17,437 nt of DNA from Tepidimonas sp. (GTDB taxonomy: Bacteria; Pseudomonadota; Gammaproteobacteria; Burkholderiales; Burkholderiaceae_C). Numbering within the stretch: the stretch's first letter is position 1; every line of letters begins with the position of its first letter. The position numbers and the translations under genes were made by a program. The stretch covers positions 1 to 17,437 of the forward strand of contig JANWZF010000051.1 of assembly GCA_025054905.1 (NCBI GenBank). The letters run 5' to 3'. Shown here in pieces: positions 15,595 through 17,437 of this stretch. The notes below the pieces were generated by a model. That model made no database searches, was not told where the DNA came from, and was given only the letters and a program-made list of their open reading frames with translations.

Positions 15595-16305
15595 TCAGAC
15601 GTGCACCAGCGTGCCCTCGTCTTCGCCCATGACGACGCGCTTGAGCGCGCCGGGCTTGAAGATCGAAAACACCCGCACCGGCAAATTCTGGTCGCGGCAC
15701 AGCGCAAAGGCGGTGGCGTCCATCACCTGCAGCTGGCGCACCATCGCCTCGTCGAAGCTGATGCGCTGGTAGCGGCGCGCGCTGGGGTCCTTTTTCGGAT
15801 CGGCGGTGTACACGCCATCGACCTTGGTGGCCTTGAGCACCAGCTGGGCGCCGATTTCGGCCCCGCGCAGCGCCGCGGCGGTGTCGGTGGTGAAGAAGGG
15901 ATTGCCGGTGCCCGCGGCAAACACCACCACCTTGCCTTCCTCCAGGTACTGCAGCGCCTTGGGCCGCACGTACGGCTCGACCACCTGATCGATCGCAATC
16001 GCCGACATGACACGCGCCCGCACGCCCGCGCGCTCCAGCGTGTCGCCCAGCGCCAGGGCGTTCATCACCGTGGCCAGCATGCCCATGTAGTCGGCCGTGG
16101 CGCGATCCATGCCAAAGGCCCCGCCAGCCACCCCCCGAAACAGGTTGCCCCCCCCGATGACGATGGCCACCTGCACCCCCAAGTGCGCGACGTCGGCGAC
16201 TTCGGCCACGATGCGCTCCAGGGTTTCACGGTGGATGCCAAACGGCTCTTCGCCCATCAGGGCTTCGCCAGACAGTTTGAGCAGGATGCGTTGCAGGGCG
16301 GGCAT
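15595..16305 (-). CDS. pyrH: Uridylate kinase (UMP kinase)
   Basis: PyrH phosphorylates UMP to UDP with ATP in pyrimidine nucleotide synthesis; the bacterial enzyme is hexameric and belongs to the amino-acid kinase family. The 236-residue product has RILLKLSGEALMG (6-18) for phosphate binding, VAIVIGGGNLFRG (46-58), MDRATADYMGMLATVMNAL (66-84), FAAGTGNPFFTTDTAA (129-144, UMP binding) and KATKVDGVYTADPKKDP (158-174). The frame is open upstream to 16410, across the tsf terminator, so I chose the ATG at 16305 where homology starts. No clear ribosome-binding site is visible. A likely promoter lies just upstream, making pyrH the first gene of the long cluster. An eight-G run on the coding strand encodes the conserved triple glycine and does not break the frame. 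Confidence 0.97.
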   Translation of the reverse strand: MPALQRILLKLSGEALMGEEPFGIHRETLERIVAEVADVAHLGVQVAIVIGGGNLFRGVAGGAFGMDRATADYMGMLATVMNALALGDTLERAGVRARVMSAIAIDQVVEPYVRPKALQYLEEGKVVVFAAGTGNPFFTTDTAAALRGAEIGAQLVLKATKVDGVYTADPKKDPSARRYQRISFDEAMVRQLQVMDATAFALCRDQNLPVRVFSIFKPGALKRVVMGEDEGTLVHV

Positions 16306-16331
16306 GGTCGGGGCGGAACGGTTGGACGGCG

Positions 16332-16337
16332 ATTGTA
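16332..16337 (-). promoter_or_regulatory. Possible -10 box of a pyrH promoter
   Basis: The minus strand reads TACAAT (five of six to consensus), placed between the tsf terminator and the pyrH start. Its distance of 26 bases from the ATG gives a short leader. The hexamer 17 bases upstream is CCCACA, only three of six to TTGACA. A promoter is expected here because the upstream transcript is terminated, but the assignment rests on a single good hexamer. Confidence 0.45.
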
Positions 16338-16374
16338 CGGGGCACGCCGGGCCATGTGGGCTCGACGCAGCCAC

Positions 16375-16407
16375 AAAAAGGGCCGGTCTCCCCCCGGGAG
16401 CCGGCCC
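16375..16407 (-). terminator. Rho-independent terminator after tsf
   Basis: On the minus strand GGGCCGG pairs with CCGGCCC, and inside them CTCCC pairs with GGGAG around a three-base loop. The result is a 12-bp stem with one bulge, followed directly by TTTTTG. It starts 18 bases after the tsf stop. This is the clearest terminator in the window and separates tsf from pyrH and the envelope cluster. Confidence 0.9.
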
Positions 16408-16425
16408 CACAGATCCTGGGCGCGA

Positions 16426-17322
16426 TCAGGACTTCTGCGCGGCGGCCACCTGGGCAGCCACTTCGGCCGCGAAGTCGTCCTGTTTTTTCTCGATGCCTTC
16501 GCCGACCACGAACAGCGTGAAGCCCTTGACCGTCGTGTTGGCGCTCTTCAGGTACTGGCCCACGGTCTGCTTGCCATCGGCCGCCTTGACAAACACCTGA
16601 TCCAGCAGCGAGACCTCCTTGAGGTATTTCTGCACGGCGCCCTCGACCATCTTGGCCACGATCTCGGCGGGTTTGCCGGATTCGGCAGCCTTTTGCTCGG
16701 CGATCGAGCGCTCCTTGGCCACCAGCTCCGCGGGCACGTCCGCCGCCGACAGCGCCACCGGCTTCATCGCCGCGATGTGCATCGCCACATCCTTGGCGGC
16801 GGTGGCGTCGCCTTCGTACTCCACCATGACCCCGATGCGCACGCCGTGCAGGTAAACCGCCAATTGGCCGCCGCCGGCGTAACGCTTGAAGCGGCGAATC
16901 GTCATGTTTTCGCCAATCTTGCCGATCAGGCCCTTGCGCACGTCTTCGACGGTGGGCCCAAAACCCTCCATCGACAGCGGCAGCGCGGCCAGCGCCGCCA
17001 CGTCAGCTGGAGCCTGTTCGGCCACCAGGCGCGCCAGCGCGGCGCCGAAGCCGGCGAACAGCTCGTTTTTCGAGACGAAGTCGGTTTCGCAGTTGACCTC
17101 GATCAGCGCGCCCGTGGTGCCCACCACATGCGCCGCCACGATGCCCTCGGCGGTGATGCGGCTAGCGGCCTTGCCGGCCTTGTTGCCCAGCTTGACGCGC
17201 AGGATTTCCTCGGCCTTCTCCATGTTGCCGTCGGCCTCGGTCAAGGCCTTCTTGCACTCCATCATGGGGGCGTCGGTTTTGGCGCGGAGTTCCGCGACCA
17301 TGCTGGCGGTGATGGCTGCCAT
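16426..17322 (-). CDS. tsf: Elongation factor Ts
   Basis: EF-Ts is the nucleotide exchange factor that releases GDP from EF-Tu during translation. The 298-residue protein has the N-terminal UBA-like domain (ITASMVAELRAKTDAPMMEC, KKALTEADGNMEKAEEILR). The signature EVNCETDFVSKNELF (75-89) follows, with Thr80-Asp81-Phe82 numbered as in the E. coli EF-Tu-contacting motif. Two core subdomains contain YLHGVRIGVMVEYEGD and MHIAAMKPVALSAADVP, and a C-terminal module reads QVFVKAADGKQTVGQYLK. It is slightly longer than E. coli EF-Ts (283). The ATG at 17322 has a GGAG ribosome-binding site seven bases upstream. A structured spacer precedes it and a terminator follows, so tsf is probably the last gene of an rpsB-tsf operon whose rpsB lies outside the window. 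Confidence 0.98.
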   Translation of the reverse strand: MAAITASMVAELRAKTDAPMMECKKALTEADGNMEKAEEILRVKLGNKAGKAASRITAEGIVAAHVVGTTGALIEVNCETDFVSKNELFAGFGAALARLVAEQAPADVAALAALPLSMEGFGPTVEDVRKGLIGKIGENMTIRRFKRYAGGGQLAVYLHGVRIGVMVEYEGDATAAKDVAMHIAAMKPVALSAADVPAELVAKERSIAEQKAAESGKPAEIVAKMVEGAVQKYLKEVSLLDQVFVKAADGKQTVGQYLKSANTTVKGFTLFVVGEGIEKKQDDFAAEVAAQVAAAQKS

Positions 17323-17337
17323 CGTGTTGCTCCAGTG

Positions 17338-17361
17338 GGCGGCCTTGATCGCAAGGCCACC
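17338..17361 (-). other. Strong hairpin just upstream of the tsf ribosome-binding site
   Basis: On the minus strand GGTGGCCTTG pairs with CAAGGCCGCC around a four-base CGAT loop: ten pairs including one T-G wobble. The 3' arm ends four bases before the tsf GGAG. No T-run follows, so it is not a terminator. It could affect tsf initiation or mRNA processing (inference). Confidence 0.6.
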
Positions 17362-17381
17362 CGCAATCGTCTGCGTTGCGG
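17361..17381 (-). other. Middle hairpin of the tsf leader
   Basis: On the minus strand CCGCAA pairs with TTGCGG across a nine-base loop. It abuts, and shares one base with, the hairpin nearer tsf, so the two may compete or stack. It is weaker than its neighbours and could be chance. Confidence 0.35.
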
Positions 17382-17398
17382 ATGTCGTTGAGATGACA

Positions 17399-17423
17399 CC
17401 GCTGCGCGGCAGGCGCGCAGCGG
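17399..17423 (-). other. Perfect 10-bp hairpin in the rpsB-tsf spacer
   Basis: On the minus strand CCGCTGCGCG and CGCGCAGCGG are exact reverse complements around a five-base CCTGC loop. The bases after it are TGTCATC, so there is no T-run and it is a poor intrinsic terminator. It may be a leaky attenuator or a 3'-end stabiliser for rpsB mRNA, if rpsB lies just outside the window as expected. I see no coding sequence in bases 17323-17437. Confidence 0.55.
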
Positions 17424-17437
17424 CACGGGCGGGTTGC

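Noticed and set aside
15148..17391. 747-codon open frame on the plus strand
   Set aside because: It is antisense to frr, pyrH and tsf and crosses the terminator and leader hairpins. No family features, and composition is that of a shadow frame.
1..17437. Mobile elements, CRISPR arrays, tRNA or rRNA genes, phage or defence genes
   Set aside because: No direct-repeat arrays, transposase or integrase motifs, or tRNA-like folds were seen. All sizeable space is taken by conserved core genes in uniform orientation and composition.

Overview
This window is a dense, all-minus-strand block of housekeeping genes from a high-GC betaproteobacterium. The best guess is Burkholderiales, Comamonadaceae or a close relative. 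The grounds are the gene order, the protein sequences, a LeuE-type exporter between carA and carB, and strong GC bias at third codon positions. I could not run a search to name the genus. No mobile element, CRISPR array, tRNA, rRNA or horizontally acquired island is visible. This is conserved core genome, and I see no new multi-gene system in it.

Transcription runs from high to low coordinates. First comes tsf (EF-Ts), behind a structured 115-base leader that is probably the rpsB-tsf spacer; it ends at a clear rho-independent terminator. Next is a long, tightly packed cluster: pyrH, frr, uppS, cdsA, dxr, rseP, bamA, skp, lpxD, fabZ, lpxA, lpxB, rnhB and a SpoU-family RNA methyltransferase. 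A plausible promoter lies before pyrH. Gaps in this cluster are 0 to 47 bases, and several junctions are stop/start overlaps (ATGA at cdsA/dxr, lpxD/fabZ, lpxB/rnhB and rnhB/methyltransferase; TGATG at bamA/skp), which suggests translational coupling. Last is carA, leuE and carB, with carB running off the left edge. carA has its own -10 box, embedded in a perfect inverted repeat, and a leader of about 105 bases.

The central cluster is mainly an envelope-building set. UppS makes the undecaprenyl carrier precursor and Dxr feeds it with isoprenoid units. CdsA makes CDP-diacylglycerol for phospholipids. LpxA, LpxD and LpxB make early lipid A intermediates, with FabZ working on the same acyl-ACP pool. 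Skp and BamA fold and insert outer-membrane proteins, and RseP is the intramembrane protease of the envelope stress response. The flanks handle translation (tsf, frr) and pyrimidine or arginine supply (pyrH, carA, carB).

The points most worth a second look are regulatory or predictive: the inverted repeat over the carA -10 box, the exporter between the two carbamoyl phosphate synthetase subunits, the LpxA residue that predicts a 10-carbon 3-hydroxyacyl chain, and three consecutive hairpins before tsf.
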